Shown: one piece after another, positions 5,040 to 5,216 of the stretch | How the letters are laid out: each line of letters starts with the position of its first letter | How positions within the stretch are numbered: the first letter of the stretch is position 1 | Assembly (NCBI GenBank): GCA_017521345.1 | Contig: JAFXCU010000125.1 | Span: 1 to 5,216, forward strand | DNA: 5,216 nt | Direction of reading: 5' to 3' | Origin: Ruminiclostridium sp. | Lineage (GTDB): Bacteria; Bacillota_A; Clostridia; Oscillospirales; Oscillospiraceae | Translations under genes and position numbers: made by a program | The notes under the pieces: generated by a model | Told to the model about the DNA's origin: nothing | Database searches by the model: none | Seen by the model: only the letters and a program-made list of their open reading frames with translations

Positions 5040-5216
5040 TTAATACACGCCGTTGAGTTCGTCGTAGAGGGGCTTGAGCGTCTGGTAGAGTTTGCTGTAA
5101 ATGCTGAAGTTCTTGTCATAGACGGCGAAGTTGTCGGGGTTGGGGGTGTACACCGTCTCCTCGCTCAGACTCTGGCTGGCGATGGCGTCGGCGTAATTCC
5201 TGGCAAGACCCAGCCC
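5040..5216 (-). CDS. FGGY-family carbohydrate kinase, C-terminal end (partial; xylulokinase-like)
   Basis: The minus-strand frame is open from the window edge to TAA at 5040-5042, leaving 58 residues. The peptide begins GLGLARNYADAIAS, then has SEETVYTPNPDN at about 17-29, and ends in NFSIYSKLYQTLKPLYDELNGVY. A proline-bearing YxPxPxN segment followed by a Tyr-rich helix of the form Y...Y..LY..LKP is what I expect at the extreme C-terminus of FGGY sugar kinases such as xylulokinase, which phosphorylate pentoses or related sugars with ATP. The active site is outside the window, so the substrate cannot be told. Codons are GC-rich like those of argS, consistent with a resident gene. The gene converges on argS and shares its terminator. 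The assignment rests on motif memory only. Confidence 0.65.
   Translation of the reverse strand, partial: GLGLARNYADAIASQSLSEETVYTPNPDNFAVYDKNFSIYSKLYQTLKPLYDELNGVY

Overview
The window looks like a chromosomal stretch of a GC-rich anaerobic Clostridia bacterium, most likely a gut Oscillospiraceae (Flavonifractor/Oscillibacter type). This rests on gene content and style: a Firmicutes-type RqcH C-terminus, the DUF1934 (YwiB-like)-argS pair, strong C-ending codon bias in argS, Gram-positive ribosome binding sites, and a hairpin repeat of a kind I recall as common in that family. The genus cannot be fixed from the sequence alone.

Layout, left to right. Bases 1-252 hold the 3' end of rqcH (ribosome quality control) and are closed by a strong hairpin terminator. 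Bases 305-2116 form a module with visibly lower GC: a small XRE-type regulator on the minus strand (421-732) and a 360-residue predicted lipoprotein on the plus strand (894-1976), read divergently from a shared 161-base intergenic region. Each of the two genes runs into a copy of the same hairpin repeat in the same sense orientation, so the copies bracket the module as inverted repeats and probably act as terminators.

Bases 2121-2537 encode an unrecognised acidic 138-residue protein on the minus strand. It shares a 237-base intergenic region with the plus-strand operon DUF1934 (2775-3212) - argS (3243-4988). This region holds two face-away sigma-A-type promoters, each with 17-base spacing, and a small dyad between their -35 boxes. 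argS ends at a 16-bp bidirectional terminator shared with a convergent minus-strand gene, of which only the last 58 codons are present; it looks like the C-terminus of an FGGY-family sugar kinase.

Functionally, rqcH and argS are translation genes, and DUF1934 is a familiar argS neighbour in Firmicutes. The regulator-lipoprotein pair looks like an accessory insertion between housekeeping loci. No rRNA, tRNA, CRISPR array, transposase or phage gene was seen. No convincing previously undescribed system is evident. The most interesting items are the paired structured repeats, the extra inverted repeat beside the second copy, and the two divergent control regions.
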